From positions 11,264-75,263 of the forward strand of contig JADKKC010000010.1 of assembly GCA_016720685.1 (NCBI GenBank): a DNA stretch of 64,000 nucleotides, given 5' to 3'. Under the pieces are notes generated by a model. That model saw nothing but the letters and a program-made list of their open reading frames with translations. It was not told the DNA's origin and searched no databases. This document shows positions 1 to 7,628 of the stretch, piece after piece (within the stretch, counting starts at the first letter, position 1; every line of letters begins with the position of its first letter). The DNA is from Zoogloea sp. (GTDB lineage Bacteria > Pseudomonadota > Gammaproteobacteria > Burkholderiales > Rhodocyclaceae). A program made the position numbers and the translations under genes.

Positions 1-68
1 CGTGCGGAAGATGGCATGGCGACGGGGGCTGGAGCGCCGCCCCGGCCGTGAAGGCGGGGCGGGCGGGA

Positions 69-812
69 TTACTTCTTGAGGCGCTGGCGGGCGATGGTCG
101 CGGCCGAGCTGCTCGGGTACCTGGCAAGCAGTTTCTCGAGCGTTTTGGTGGCGGCAATATTGTCGTTGCGGGCCTGCTGGGTGCTGGCAAGGCCGAGCAG
201 GGCGTCGGGCGCGCGGGTGTCGTCCGGCCACTGGCTGGCGACTTTCGCGTAGTGCTCGGCGGCGCCGGCGTTGTCCTTCAGCTGATACAGCGCGCTGGCG
301 CACCAGAAGTGGGCATTGGGCTGGAAGCTGCTGTTCGGATAATTTTTGGTGAAGCTGACGAAGCCGATGGCCGCTTCGCGGTATTTGCCGCCGCGCAGTT
401 GCGTGAGGGCGGCTTCGTAATCGCGACTCTCGGCGGCCGGGTCGAGCGCGGCCGCCGGAGCGGGCGGCGGCGCATCGGCCGTCGCCTGGGGCTCGATTTT
501 CCGCAAGCGGTTGTCGAGATCCACGTAAAAATCCTTCTGCCGTTTGTTGGCGTTGGCCAGATCGTTGCCGAGGACTTCGTTCTCGCCGCGCAGGCGGGCG
601 ATTTCGGTCTTCAGCTGTTCGATCTGGTTGGCGAGTTCGATCTGGGCCCTGGCGCCGGCTTCGAGCTTGTCGAGGCGGGCGTTGTACTCGCTGCGCATCT
701 GGTTGATGCGCAGGCGGGCCTCTTCGTCGTCAAACAGGCCCGCGTGGGCCTGGCTGAACGCCAGTGTGGTCAGCAACCCGACCAGCAAACGAGGCAGAAG
801 GGGGCGGAACAT
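69..812 (-). CDS. cpoB: Cell division coordinator CpoB (YbgF), Tol-Pal system
   Basis: Periplasmic Tol-Pal accessory protein of 247 aa. It has an N-terminal signal peptide (about residues 1-24, ending AQAHA), a coiled-coil segment at about 35-95 that mediates trimerisation in the family, an Ala/Pro-rich linker, and C-terminal tetratricopeptide repeats (about 130-245) recognisable from YxxAxxxxxxGKYREAAIGF and similar units. In Escherichia coli CpoB binds TolA and links PBP1B activity to outer-membrane constriction; that role is transferred by family. The start codon overlaps the pal stop by one base (TGATG), so translation is probably coupled. It is the last recognisable gene of the tol-pal operon in the window. 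Length and domain order are normal. Confidence 0.95.
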   Translation of the reverse strand: MFRPLLPRLLVGLLTTLAFSQAHAGLFDDEEARLRINQMRSEYNARLDKLEAGARAQIELANQIEQLKTEIARLRGENEVLGNDLANANKRQKDFYVDLDNRLRKIEPQATADAPPPAPAAALDPAAESRDYEAALTQLRGGKYREAAIGFVSFTKNYPNSSFQPNAHFWCASALYQLKDNAGAAEHYAKVASQWPDDTRAPDALLGLASTQQARNDNIAATKTLEKLLARYPSSSAATIARQRLKK

Positions 813-1363
813 CAGAACTCACCCGAATAGAGCATGTCGCCACGACGGTTGGCAGACCAGCAGGTCTCGCTGGCGTCGCTGCAGCTGGGCTTCTCTTCGC
901 CAAGGCTGACGGATTCGAGCTGGGCTTCGGACACGCCGAGCAGGCTGAGTGCTTTCTTGACGGCGTCGGCGCGCTTCTGACCGAGGGCCAGGTTGTATTC
1001 GCGGCTGCCGCGTTCGTCGGTGTTGCCCTGGATGAGCATTTTCATCTTGGGGTGGGCGACGAGGAACTTGGCGTGGGATTCGACCAGCGCGCGGTATTCG
1101 TTCTTGATCACGAAGCTGTTGTAGTCGAACAGCACGCTGCGCTTGGAGAGGATGTTTTTCGGGTCGGTGAGTTCCGGGTGGTTGGCGACGCCGTATTTGG
1201 CATCGGCATTCACTGCGACGACGCGGTTGGCGTCCACGCCGGAGCCCGTAGCGCCGGAACGGTCTTCAACTGCGGCGCCCTGGCCTTCGGTGGTGGGGGC
1301 AGAGCTGCAGGCTGCCAGCAGGCCGGCGGCGATCAGGGACAGGGTGAAACGAGCGTACTTCAT
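812..1363 (-). CDS. pal: Peptidoglycan-associated lipoprotein Pal
   Basis: Outer-membrane lipoprotein of 183 aa that binds peptidoglycan through an OmpA-like domain. The start at 1363 is chosen because it gives a proper lipoprotein signal peptide with lipobox LLAAC (Cys at about 19). The reading frame stays open upstream, but that part is antisense-type sequence within tolB. The OmpA domain covers roughly residues 70-183 and carries the family motif GNTDERGSREYNLALGQKRA, which contains the diaminopimelate-binding Asp and Arg. Two cysteines near the C terminus (CSDASETC) are typical of betaproteobacterial Pal. It lies 62 bases after tolB and directly before cpoB in the same operon. Confidence 0.96.
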   Translation of the reverse strand: MKYARFTLSLIAAGLLAACSSAPTTEGQGAAVEDRSGATGSGVDANRVVAVNADAKYGVANHPELTDPKNILSKRSVLFDYNSFVIKNEYRALVESHAKFLVAHPKMKMLIQGNTDERGSREYNLALGQKRADAVKKALSLLGVSEAQLESVSLGEEKPSCSDASETCWSANRRGDMLYSGEF

Positions 1364-1425
1364 GGGTGAACTCCGAAAACGGTCGCGAGCGGCCGGGTAA
1401 AAAGGCTTGTTTTTGCGGTGCTGTG

Positions 1426-2709
1426 TCAATTGCGCGGCTGCGGACCCCAGGCGGGTTCGCGCACGTCGCCCGATTGTACCGACAGACGCTGCTTCACACG
1501 ACCGTCGGATGACACGGCCGCCAGCACGCCGCGGCCGCCGACTTCGGTGGCGTAAAGCACCATGCGGCCGTTGGGGGCGAAGCTGGGGGATTCGTCCTTC
1601 GACGAGTCGGTGAGGGTTTGCGTCTGGCGAGAGGCCAGGTCGAGCATGGTGACCTGGAAGCGACCACCGTTGCGCGACACATAGACGAGGCTCTTGCCGT
1701 CGGGAGAGGGGCGCGGGCTGACGTTGTAGCTGCCTTCGAAGGTGACCCGCTGGGCGTCGCCGCCGCCGGCCGGGACGCGGTAGATTTGCGGGCTGCCGCC
1801 CCGGTCGGAGGTGAAGTAGATCATGCCGTCGGTGGACCAGGCCGGTTCGGTGTCGATGCCGGACGAGCTGGCCAGGCGCAGTACGCCGGAGCCGTCGGCA
1901 TTGACCGAGTAGAGCTGGGACTGGCCGTCCTTGGTGAGCACCACGGCCAGCCGGCGCCCGTCGGGCGACCACGCCGGAGCCGAGTTGGAGCCCTTGAAGT
2001 TGGCCGCCACGTTGCGTTGGCCCGTGGACAGCGAATGCACGTACACCACCGGCTTCTTGGCCTCGAAGGAGACGTAGGCGAGGCGCGTGCCGTCCGGTGA
2101 CCAGGCCGGCGAGATGATGGGCTCGCGGGATGCCAGCGCGGTCTGGGCGTTGCTGCCGTCGGCGTCGGCGATCTGCAGTTCGTAGCGCGCGCCGGACTTG
2201 AGCACGTAAGCGATGCGGGTCGAGAAGACGCCGGGCTCGCCGGTGAGCTTTTCGTAGATGAAATCGGAGATGCGGTGGCCGGTGGTGCGGTACTGGTTGG
2301 GCGACATCACCATTGCCTGGCTACCCAGGCTGACCTGCTTGGCGGCGTCGTGGAGGCGCACCTGCACCTGGTAACGGCCGCCGCTGGGGCTGAAGGTGCC
2401 TACGGCGACGGCATCGGCGCCGCGGGAGCGGACGCGGCCGAAATCCACCGGTGCGTCGGCGCCCATCGGGCCCGGGCCGAGTTCGACCATCTTGAAGATG
2501 CCGCTGCGTTCGAGGTCGGCGCGCACGACGTCGGTGACCGCGCGGGGCAGGGCGCTCTCGCCTTCGAAGCTGGCCACCGCCACCGGCATGCGGTTGGTGC
2601 CGGCGCCGGTGATTTCGATGGCGAGCTGGGCCTGGGCCAGCGAGGACGCAAGGGCCAGCAGGCAGGCGGGAGCGGCGCTCTGCAGGAAGGACGGGATGCG
2701 TAGGTTCAT
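1426..2709 (-). CDS. tolB: Tol-Pal system beta-propeller protein TolB
   Basis: Periplasmic protein of 427 aa. A signal peptide (about 1-27, ending SLAQA) precedes the TolB N-terminal domain (about 30-155) and a six-bladed beta-propeller with repeated SPAWSPDGTRLAYVS-type blades (about 195-425). TolB binds Pal, and its N-terminal segment is sensed by TolA, connecting the inner-membrane TolQRA motor to the outer membrane. It lies between tolA and pal, 21 bases after tolA. Nothing unusual was seen. Confidence 0.96.
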   Translation of the reverse strand: MNLRIPSFLQSAAPACLLALASSLAQAQLAIEITGAGTNRMPVAVASFEGESALPRAVTDVVRADLERSGIFKMVELGPGPMGADAPVDFGRVRSRGADAVAVGTFSPSGGRYQVQVRLHDAAKQVSLGSQAMVMSPNQYRTTGHRISDFIYEKLTGEPGVFSTRIAYVLKSGARYELQIADADGSNAQTALASREPIISPAWSPDGTRLAYVSFEAKKPVVYVHSLSTGQRNVAANFKGSNSAPAWSPDGRRLAVVLTKDGQSQLYSVNADGSGVLRLASSSGIDTEPAWSTDGMIYFTSDRGGSPQIYRVPAGGGDAQRVTFEGSYNVSPRPSPDGKSLVYVSRNGGRFQVTMLDLASRQTQTLTDSSKDESPSFAPNGRMVLYATEVGGRGVLAAVSSDGRVKQRLSVQSGDVREPAWGPQPRN

Positions 2710-2730
2710 GGATATGGGCTTTTCAGGGGT

Positions 2731-3729
2731 TTAGTCGCGGAGCGGGTAGAACTTCAGCTCCAGCGTACGGTTGAAGAGTTCCGGCTTGTCGGGCTTGGGC
2801 AGCGGGCTGGATTTCTGGATCGAGCGTTCGATCGCGGCATCGAGCTGGGCGTTCCCGGTGGAGCGCTTGAGACGGACTTCGATCACCGAGCCGTCGGGCA
2901 ACTGGTCTACATAGAACAGCGCGAAAGGATCGCCGCTGACGCCGGGCGGCAGCACGATGTTGCCCTTCACCTTGGCGCGGATTTTCTCGACGTAAGCCTC
3001 GATGGCCCTGTTGCGGTTGGCGCTGGCCTTGGCGCCGGCGACCCGTGCGAGTTCTTCCTGGAGCTGCCTGGACTGGCTGGCGTTTTCGCTGTCGCGGCTC
3101 ATCAGCTCGCGCATGCGGCGGTCTTCGAGTTCGCGGGCGCGGTCGGACGCGACCTTCGCCTCCTTGTCGGCCTTGGCTTTGTCGAGTTTTGCCTGATCGG
3201 CCCGGGCTTTGGCCTCGGCCTTGGCGTCGGCTTCCCGGCTGGCCTTCAGGTCGGGCCTGGCCTTGGGTTCCGGCTTCACCTCCGGCCGGGTCTTGGGCTC
3301 CGGCTTGGGTTCCGGCTTCGGCTCCGGTTTTTTGGGCTCGGGCTTGGGTTCGGGTTTCGGCTTGACGACGGGCTTCTCGACCGGCTTGACGATTTCCTTC
3401 ACCGGCTTGGGGGGCACTTTTTTGGGCTCGGGCGCCTTGATGGCGATGTCCGGCTGCTTGCGGGGCGGCGGCTCGGGTTCGGGCTCGTCTTCGGGTTCGG
3501 GAGGCGGCGGGGCCGGGCGTACCGGGGCGGCAGGCGCGGGGGCGGGCGGTGGCGCGAGGCGGGCGGCCGGCGGCGGTGCGCTGACCAGTTCGACCTCGAC
3601 GGGGTCGGGCGGGCGGTTCTGCCAGCGCACGCCGTAGAAGAGAAACAGGCCGAGCGCGACGTGGACAAAGGCCGCCAGCGCGAGCGACGACCATTTGCCC
3701 CGCTCGCTGGCGGGCAGGGCTGGATTCAT
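2731..3729 (-). CDS. tolA: TolA, energy-transducing periplasm-spanning protein
   Basis: Inner-membrane anchored protein of 332 aa. One transmembrane helix lies at about residues 14-35. A very biased Pro/Lys/Glu-rich stretch follows (about 60-170, repeated KPEPKPEPK units), then an Ala/Lys/Asp-rich helical domain (about 170-235), then a TonB-like C-terminal domain that ends with sequence such as LELKFYPLRD. The C-terminal domain contacts TolB and Pal. The start ATG overlaps the tolR stop by four bases, indicating coupling. The low-complexity coding stretch produces long spurious open frames on both strands here. Confidence 0.95.
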   Translation of the reverse strand: MNPALPASERGKWSSLALAAFVHVALGLFLFYGVRWQNRPPDPVEVELVSAPPPAARLAPPPAPAPAAPVRPAPPPPEPEDEPEPEPPPRKQPDIAIKAPEPKKVPPKPVKEIVKPVEKPVVKPKPEPKPEPKKPEPKPEPKPEPKTRPEVKPEPKARPDLKASREADAKAEAKARADQAKLDKAKADKEAKVASDRARELEDRRMRELMSRDSENASQSRQLQEELARVAGAKASANRNRAIEAYVEKIRAKVKGNIVLPPGVSGDPFALFYVDQLPDGSVIEVRLKRSTGNAQLDAAIERSIQKSSPLPKPDKPELFNRTLELKFYPLRD

Positions 3730-4139
3730 CGGGCGGACTTGCCGACCTGTGTTTGCAGGCCGACCTTGTTGACGCCCGCGTTGCGCAGGTCGTTGAGGGT
3801 GTTCATCACGAGCTCGTACTTGACGCTCTTGTCGGCGGCGATGATGACGGACTGGCCGGGGTTGGCGGACACCGCGGCCTGCACTTCACCGATCAGGTCG
3901 CGGCGGGAAAGGGGTTTTTCCTGGGATTGGCTGGTGGCGCGCAGGGCCAGTTCGCCGTCCGGCTTGACCTGGACGATCATCGCGTCGGTGGGCGGAGCGG
4001 GAACCTTGTCGACGCTGGGCAGGTTCACCGAACCGGACTGGATCATCGGTGCGGTGACCATGAAAATGACGAGCAGAACCAGCATCACGTCGATGTAGGG
4101 CACGACGTTGATCTGGTTCATCAGGCGGCGTTGACGCAT
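3726..4139 (-). CDS. tolR: TolR, ExbD/TolR family stator protein
   Basis: Biopolymer transport protein of 137 aa with a short cytoplasmic N terminus (MRQRRLMNQINVVPYIDVML) running into one transmembrane helix at about residues 14-35 that contains the conserved Asp (PYIDVMLVLLVIF) needed for proton flow. The periplasmic domain follows to the C terminus. It forms the proton-driven motor with TolQ and TolA. It lies 16 bases after tolQ and overlaps tolA by four bases. Confidence 0.95.
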   Translation of the reverse strand: MRQRRLMNQINVVPYIDVMLVLLVIFMVTAPMIQSGSVNLPSVDKVPAPPTDAMIVQVKPDGELALRATSQSQEKPLSRRDLIGEVQAAVSANPGQSVIIAADKSVKYELVMNTLNDLRNAGVNKVGLQTQVGKSAR

Positions 4140-4155
4140 GACGGCGGGACTCCGG

Positions 4156-4830
4156 TCAACGCAGCTGGCGCTGGAGGATGTTCAGGAACTCTTCGGTGAA
4201 GCTTTCGAAGCGGATCGCCACGCGGTCGATGTCGTGGGCGAAGCGGTTGTAGGCCACCACCGCCGGAATCGCCGCGAAAAGGCCGATCGCCGTGGCAACC
4301 AGCGCCTCGGCAATGCCCGGCGCCACGTGGGCGAGGGTGGCGGCGCCAACGTTGGCCAGGCCGCGGAAGGCGTTCATGATTCCCCACACCGTGCCGAACA
4401 GGCCCACGTAGGGCGATACCGAACCGACCGAGGCGAGAAAGGCCAGGTGGGCCTCGAGATCATCCACTTCGCGCTGGTAGGTGGCGCGCATGGCGCGGCG
4501 GGCGCCGTCCATGATGGCGCCGTTGTCGAGGCTCTTGCCGCGCAGCTTGGCGAATTCGCGGTAGCCGGCCTCGAAGATGCGTTCCATTCCGGCAGCCTCG
4601 TGGCGGCCGGTGGCGGCGCTCTGGTAGAGCGCGTTGAGGTCGCCGCCGCTCCAGAAATCGCGCTCGAAGAGATCGGTTTTCTTCTTGGATTCACGGATCT
4701 GGAACCATTTGCGGAAGATCCAGTACCACGACATGAATGAAACGGTGCCGAGCAGCGCCATGACGAGCTTGACCAGCAGGCTCGCATTGGAGATCAGGGA
4801 CAGGATGGATAGGTCTTCGGTGACGTTCAT
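4156..4830 (-). CDS. tolQ: TolQ, MotA/TolQ/ExbB proton channel
   Basis: Inner-membrane protein of 224 aa with three transmembrane segments (about 15-38, 130-155 and 168-192) and the conserved motif TVWGIMNAFRGLANVG in the second helix region. With TolR it makes the proton channel that energises TolA. It starts four bases downstream of the ybgC stop and precedes tolR, the canonical order. Confidence 0.95.
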   Translation of the reverse strand: MNVTEDLSILSLISNASLLVKLVMALLGTVSFMSWYWIFRKWFQIRESKKKTDLFERDFWSGGDLNALYQSAATGRHEAAGMERIFEAGYREFAKLRGKSLDNGAIMDGARRAMRATYQREVDDLEAHLAFLASVGSVSPYVGLFGTVWGIMNAFRGLANVGAATLAHVAPGIAEALVATAIGLFAAIPAVVAYNRFAHDIDRVAIRFESFTEEFLNILQRQLR

Positions 4831-4834
4831 CGGT

Positions 4835-5275
4835 TTAAACCAGGGTGGCGAACTGTGCGCGCACAGAGGGTGGAATCGGGGCTGCGCGTTTCGAGCTGCG
4901 GTCGACGCAGGCGATGGTGATCAGGGTTTCGAAGAGGGTCTGCCCGCCGCGCTGGATTTTCTGGTCGAAAACCAGGCTGGCGTGGCCGAGCTTGCCCAGC
5001 GTGGTGACGACATCCAGCAGGTCGTCGAGGACTGCCGGCTGCAGGTAGTCGGCCTTGACGGAGCGCACCACGAAGATGATGTTCTGATCGGTCGCAAGGC
5101 GGCCCTGCTCGAGCCCGACCGCCCGCAACCAGTCGGTGCGGGCACGCTCGCAGAACTTGAGGTAGTTGGCGTAGTAGACAACGCCGCCGGCATCGGTATC
5201 TTCGTAGTACACCCGGACCGGCAGCGAAAACAACGCCTTGCCTGTCGCCGGCGCGAGATCGTTCGTGAAATGCAT
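4835..5275 (-). CDS. ybgC: Tol-Pal associated acyl-CoA thioesterase YbgC
   Basis: Hot-dog fold thioesterase of 146 aa and first gene of the tol-pal operon. The YbgC motif VYYEDTDAGGVVYYANYLKF (about 21-40) contains the catalytic Asp, and CERARTDWLR follows. The family hydrolyses short-chain or acyl-ACP-bound thioesters and is consistently encoded with tolQRAB. The ATG at 5275 is kept because homologues start close to this sequence. No strong ribosome-binding site is visible, and a TAAAAT element lies only a few bases upstream, so the leader may be very short. That last point is speculative. Confidence 0.93.
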   Translation of the reverse strand: MHFTNDLAPATGKALFSLPVRVYYEDTDAGGVVYYANYLKFCERARTDWLRAVGLEQGRLATDQNIIFVVRSVKADYLQPAVLDDLLDVVTTLGKLGHASLVFDQKIQRGGQTLFETLITIACVDRSSKRAAPIPPSVRAQFATLV

Positions 5276-5373
5276 CGCAACATTTTACCGCACGAGTAGC
5301 CTTGATCCGAAACAAAGCGGTAGATTCGATGTTTCAGGATGTTGGTTCGTGGCGTGCGAATGGGCCGTGCTCG

Positions 5374-5403
5374 TTGTCATTGCGGCCTTCCTGTGCTTAA
5401 AAT
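5374..5403 (+). promoter_or_regulatory. Predicted sigma-70 promoter of dksA
   Basis: TTGTCA (5374-5379) and TAAAAT (5398-5403) are separated by 18 bases and each matches the consensus at five of six positions. The bases just downstream (CGCGGGC) form a GC-rich discriminator, the kind associated with stringent control. It lies about 210 bases upstream of the dksA start. Confidence 0.5.
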
Positions 5404-5520
5404 CGCGGGCTTTGATTAAAACTGGTTCGCTTTTTTTGCCAGTTGGAGTAAAAGGCGCCAGAGCGTCTGGGAAGATTTGCGCTGCCACGTGCCGCAAATC
5501 GTCCAAGAGTCGCGAGACGG

Positions 5521-5550
5521 GCCGATAACGCGGGGGCCGATAACGCGGGG
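5521..5550 (+). repeat. Perfect 15-bp tandem repeat in dksA leader
   Basis: The unit GCCGATAACGCGGGG occurs twice back to back (5521-5535 and 5536-5550), followed by a degenerate partial third copy starting at 5551. It lies 62 bases upstream of the dksA start codon. A protein-binding site or a leader-RNA element are both possible. Confidence 0.8.
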
Positions 5551-5612
5551 GCCGCAAAGCGGGTTGCCGTCGGCACCCTGGCCCGACAGTCGATTCATGG
5601 GAGGAATGAGAC

Positions 5613-6044
5613 ATGGTTGCTACCACCAGCAAAGACAAGCTGATGACCGAGGCCGAAATTCTGGCGATGCCGGAAGACGATTACATGAACCCGGCACAGA
5701 TGGAGTTCTTCCGCCTGCGCTTGTCGCTGATGCGTGACGAGCTGCTCGAGAATGCTGCCAGCACCGGCGCCAACCTGCGCGAGAACGAACTCGTTGCCGA
5801 CCCGGCCGACCGCGCCACGGTCGAGGAAGAACACGCCCTCGAGCTGCGCGTTCGAGACCGCGAGCGCAAGCTGATCAAGAAGATCGAGGAAGCCCTTGGG
5901 CGCATCGCCGAAGGCGATTACGGCTGGTGCGAAGAAACCGGCGACCCGATCGGCATCGGCCGCCTGCTGGCCCGCCCGACCGCCACGCTGTCGATCGATG
6001 CCCAGGAGCGGCGCGAGCGGACCCAGAAGCTTTACGGGGAGTAA
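5613..6044 (+). CDS. dksA: RNA polymerase-binding DksA, zinc-finger cysteines degenerate
   Basis: Transcription factor of 143 aa that binds the RNA polymerase secondary channel and potentiates ppGpp. The coiled-coil (about 33-107) holds a tip acidic motif (DPADRATVEEE) corresponding to the functional Asp-x-x-Asp loop. The C-terminal globular domain keeps the DksA/TraR signature (GIGRLLARPTATLSIDAQER). Only the first of four zinc-binding cysteines remains: CEET replaces CxxC, and the last pair is Ser/Ala. Zinc-poor DksA proteins are known in proteobacteria and keep activity without zinc. A strong ribosome-binding site (GGGAGG) precedes the ATG. It sits directly upstream of a zinc-homeostasis gene set. 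Confidence 0.93.
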   Translation: MVATTSKDKLMTEAEILAMPEDDYMNPAQMEFFRLRLSLMRDELLENAASTGANLRENELVADPADRATVEEEHALELRVRDRERKLIKKIEEALGRIAEGDYGWCEETGDPIGIGRLLARPTATLSIDAQERRERTQKLYGE

Positions 6045-6108
6045 TCCCCGGCGCGTTTCTGTTCGCCCCTCGCTTGATGCTGTTTCGTCGGCACGGCCCG
6101 TCACGCTC

Positions 6109-7176
6109 ATGACCGCAGCGGCGACTCGCATTCCTGTCACGCTGCTTACCGGTTTTCTCGGTTCGGGCAAGACAACCCTTCTGAACCACCTGCTGCGCCA
6201 GCCCGCGCTGGCGGGCACGGTGGTGCTGATGAACGAGTTTGGCGCCGTGCCGATCGATCATCTTCTCGTCGAAAAGATCGACGAGGACATCGTTCTCCTC
6301 GAATCCGGCTGCATCTGCTGTTCCGTCCGCGGCGATCTCGCCCGCGCGCTGAAGGATGTCTTCATGCGCCGCCTGCGCCGGCAACTGCCGGCCCTCGATC
6401 GCGTCGTCATCGAAACCACCGGCCTGGCCGACCCGGCGCCGGTGATCTTCACGCTGATGCAGGATTTCTTCATTGCCGAACGTTATCGCCTCGATGGCGT
6501 GGTAACGGCCGTCGACGCGGTTTTTGGCGCCGAACAGCTCGCCCGCCAGCCCGAAGCCGTGAAGCAGGCCGCGATGGCCGACCGGCTGCTCATCACCAAG
6601 TGCGACCAGGCTGCGCCTGAGGCCATCGACGCCCTGGCGGCGACGCTTGCCGGGCTCAACCCCGGCGCGCCGCAGTTGCGGCTTGCCGGCGGTGACGTGG
6701 CGCCGGAGTTCGTTCTCGACTGCGGGCTGTGGAATCCAGGCACCAAATCCGCCGACGTGGCCCGCTGGCTGGCCGATGAAGCCGTGGCGGCCTTGGCCCG
6801 CCGTAATCCCTACGCGCCCCGGCGCAGCCGTGCCGGCGGCGACCTGTCGCGCCACGACGCCGCCACGCACGCCTTCGTGCTGCGCATCGAATCGGCCGTG
6901 GGCTGGGGGGATTTCTCCAGCGCCCTCGACATGCTGCAAAGCCTCAAGGGCGACCACCTGCTGCGTGTGAAGGGCATCGTCAATGTGCGCGGCGAGGACG
7001 TGCCGCGGGTCATCCAGTGCGTTCATCACCTGCGTTACCCGGATGCCTCGCTGCCGGCCTGGCCCGACGACGATCGCGCTACCCGGCTGGTCTTCATCGT
7101 CCGTGATCTCGAGCGCGACATCGTCGACCGGGCTTTCGCCTGCTTCTGCGCCGATGCGCCGGAGGCTGCCGCATGA
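6109..7176 (+). CDS. COG0523/CobW-family GTP-dependent zinc metallochaperone
   Basis: P-loop GTPase of 355 aa. Walker A GFLGSGKTT (about 14-22) is followed by the family hallmark CICC within ESGCICCSVRGDLARAL (about 66-82), a metal-binding Cys-x-Cys-Cys. ETTGLADPAPV and a TKCD guanine-specificity motif follow, with the CobW C-terminal domain at about 250-340. ZNG1/YjiA-type members deliver zinc to client proteins. The ATG at 6109 is preferred because it directly precedes the P-loop strand; the open frame upstream runs into dksA. It overlaps the next gene by four bases, and the znu genes just downstream support a zinc role over cobalt. Confidence 0.9.
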   Translation: MTAAATRIPVTLLTGFLGSGKTTLLNHLLRQPALAGTVVLMNEFGAVPIDHLLVEKIDEDIVLLESGCICCSVRGDLARALKDVFMRRLRRQLPALDRVVIETTGLADPAPVIFTLMQDFFIAERYRLDGVVTAVDAVFGAEQLARQPEAVKQAAMADRLLITKCDQAAPEAIDALAATLAGLNPGAPQLRLAGGDVAPEFVLDCGLWNPGTKSADVARWLADEAVAALARRNPYAPRRSRAGGDLSRHDAATHAFVLRIESAVGWGDFSSALDMLQSLKGDHLLRVKGIVNVRGEDVPRVIQCVHHLRYPDASLPAWPDDDRATRLVFIVRDLERDIVDRAFACFCADAPEAAA

Positions 7177-7541
7177 TGCGCTCGGGCCGGCGCCCCTCCG
7201 CGGTCTTTCGCAGTGCGCTGGCGCTGGTGCTGGTGTGCGCCCAGATTTTTGCTGCGGCCCACGCCCTCAGCCACGTGGGTGAATTGTCGCAGCTGGCGCG
7301 CAAGGACGCGGCGCAGTCGGCATCCGCTCCTTACGAAGGCGGAGTGCCGGCCGCCGAGCGCCACGAGCGCTGCCTGCTGTGCCTGTCCGCCGCCGAGCTC
7401 GGCGCGGCCTTGCCGCCTTCCCTTCCGCTGCGGGTCGTCGCAGCTCTGCCGCCGGCCTTGCCGGGCGACGTTTCGTTCACGCTGCCGGCCCGCCGCCTGC
7501 CGCGGCCGCACAGTCGCGGCCCGCCCCTTTCCTCCGTCTGA
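7173..7541 (+). CDS. Small exported His/Cys-containing protein, DUF2946-like
   Basis: A 122-aa protein of unknown function. A hydrophobic segment (about 12-30, FRSALALVLVCAQIFAAAHA) looks like a signal peptide or membrane anchor. It is followed by HALSHVGELS and a HERCLLC motif (about 67-73), then a Pro/Arg-rich tail. The pairing of early His residues with a CxxC-like motif recalls short DUF2946-type proteins found with metal transport genes; this assignment is by appearance only. The start ATG overlaps the GTPase stop by four bases, so it is almost certainly co-expressed. A periplasmic metal-binding or accessory role is inferred from context. Confidence 0.65.
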   Translation: MMRSGRRPSAVFRSALALVLVCAQIFAAAHALSHVGELSQLARKDAAQSASAPYEGGVPAAERHERCLLCLSAAELGAALPPSLPLRVVAALPPALPGDVSFTLPARRLPRPHSRGPPLSSV

Positions 7542-7628
7542 CCCCGTTTCCGAACTGCTGACCGGCACGGATCTGTTCCCGTGCCGGCGGCGTGCCTTTA
7601 CCGGATCGATCCGACTGGAGTTCTACCC

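Larger units (their letters stand above)
5276..5612. other. Divergent ybgC/dksA intergenic region
   Basis: This 337-base spacer lies between divergent genes. It holds a plausible sigma-70 promoter for dksA at 5374-5403, a long dksA leader of about 200 bases, an imperfect hairpin around 5420-5444 (AACTGG/CCAGTT arms with a T-rich loop) and a perfect 15-bp tandem repeat at 5521-5550. No convincing open reading frame and no recognisable Zur-type palindrome was seen. Confidence 0.6.

Noticed and set aside
1..17. An ATG at 17 on the minus strand (MPSSA...) just beyond cpoB, where queE is often encoded in this operon.
   Set aside because: Only five codons are in the window, with no good ribosome-binding site, so no gene can be supported.
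5276..5612. Search for a Zur-type palindrome before the zinc locus, also in the 6045-6108 spacer.
   Set aside because: No palindrome resembling a Zur box was visible; zinc control rests on gene content, not on a seen operator.
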